From: Dryobates pubescens
Taxonomy: Eukaryota; Chordata; Aves; Piciformes; Picidae
DNA: 64,000 nt
Direction of reading: 5' to 3'
Assembly: GCF_014839835.1 (NCBI RefSeq)
Contig: NC_071621.1
Location: 17,571,402 to 17,635,401 of the forward strand
Below are positions 63,435 to 64,000 of the stretch, in pieces. Every line of letters begins with the position of its first letter. Positions within the stretch are counted from its first letter, which is position 1. The translations under genes were made by a program, and so were the position numbers. The notes beneath the pieces are model-generated. The model ran no database searches. It was not told where the DNA came from and was given only the letters and a program-made list of their open reading frames with translations.

Positions 63435-64000
63435 CAAGGACACAGGGCATGGGCAGGGCACCTGGGGCACAGCAGGGCACCAACAGCACAGGGCATGGGG
63501 GCAGAGGGTGCCACACATGAACCCTGCAAGGACACAGGGCATGGGCAGGGCACCTGGGGCACAGGGTGGCACCAACAGCACAGGCATAGAGGAGAGCCCT
63601 AGGGGCACAGGGTGGCACCAACAGCACAGGCATAGAGGAGAGCCCTAGGGGCACAGGGTGGCACCAACAGCACAGGCAGAGAGGAGAGCCCTGGGGGCAC
63701 AGGGTGGCACCAACAGCACAGGCATGAAGGTGAGCCCTGGAAGCACAGGGTGGCACCAACAGCACAGGCATAGAGGAGAGCCCTAGGGGCACAGGGTGGC
63801 ACCAACAGCACAGGCATGAAGGTGAGCCCTGGGGGCACAGGGTGGCACCAACAGCACAGGCATGAAGGTGAGCCCTGGAAGCACAGGGTGGCACCAACAG
63901 CACAGGCATAGAGGAGAGCCCTGGGGGCACAGGGTGGCACCAACAGCACAGGCATGAAGGTGAGCCCTGGGGGCACAGGGTGGCACCAACAGCACAGGCA
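63435..64000. repeat. PGM2L1: 46-bp minisatellite in PGM2L1 intron, running off the window
   Basis: About eleven copies with ggcaccaacagcacaggcat and gagccctgggggcacagggt. It starts right at the exon acceptor. Confidence 0.94.

Overview
The window looks like avian nuclear DNA. It is very GC-rich, carries many worn 3' ends of CR1 LINEs (the dominant bird retrotransposon), and is packed with tandem repeats, several of them kilobases long. Four vertebrate protein-coding genes can be read through it. All four have orthologues on human 11q13, so this is a piece of that conserved block. The bird order cannot be told from the sequence. No retrovirus, Polinton, CRISPR array, rRNA or tRNA gene was recognised.

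Layout. (1) 1-1325: purine-rich and GC-rich tandem repeats. (2) 1326-11032, minus strand: STARD10, a START-domain phospholipid transfer protein, complete in six coding exons (267 aa). Its introns are almost wholly minisatellite. (3) 11.1-23.2 kb: a repeat-rich interval with two inverted copies of a CpG-rich, promoter-like segment (12.66-13.10 and 14.74-15.18 kb), a cluster of CR1 tails, a 2.1-kb purine-rich array and a CpG-rich segment at 19.39-19.77 kb. That last segment ends in a good splice donor and is the best candidate promoter and first exon of SLCO2B1. (4) 23200-42714, plus strand: SLCO2B1 (OATP2B1, organic anion transporter), complete in 14 coding exons (666 aa), with a poly(A) signal 20 bp after the stop. 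Most of its long introns are tandem arrays, including 2.1 kb of GGTTG-like DNA and 2.5 kb of a nearly A-free 20-bp repeat. (5) 42.7-55.9 kb: repeats, CR1 relics and a CpG-rich segment with TAAT-type sites at 43.84-44.29 kb. (6) 55928-57649, plus strand: TPBGL (trophoblast glycoprotein-like), intronless coding sequence, 573 aa. It has a 223-residue Gln-Pro-Asp repeat inserted between its two LRR blocks. (7) 60950-63431, minus strand: the last four coding exons of PGM2L1 (glucose-1,6-bisphosphate synthase). Its 5' part lies beyond the right edge.

The genes are not an operon and have unrelated roles: lipid transfer, anion uptake, an LRR membrane protein and sugar phosphate metabolism. SLCO2B1 and TPBGL keep the same order and orientation as in human, whereas STARD10 and PGM2L1 are brought close by rearrangement or loss of intervening genes. 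The main points of interest are the TPBGL repeat domain, a PGM2L1 minisatellite whose unit carries a splice donor, a 93-nt in-frame open intron in SLCO2B1, and the inverted promoter-like pair. Exon borders were set by hand from GT/AG sites, codon phase and remembered human orthologues. Both complete multi-exon genes join without a frame break.
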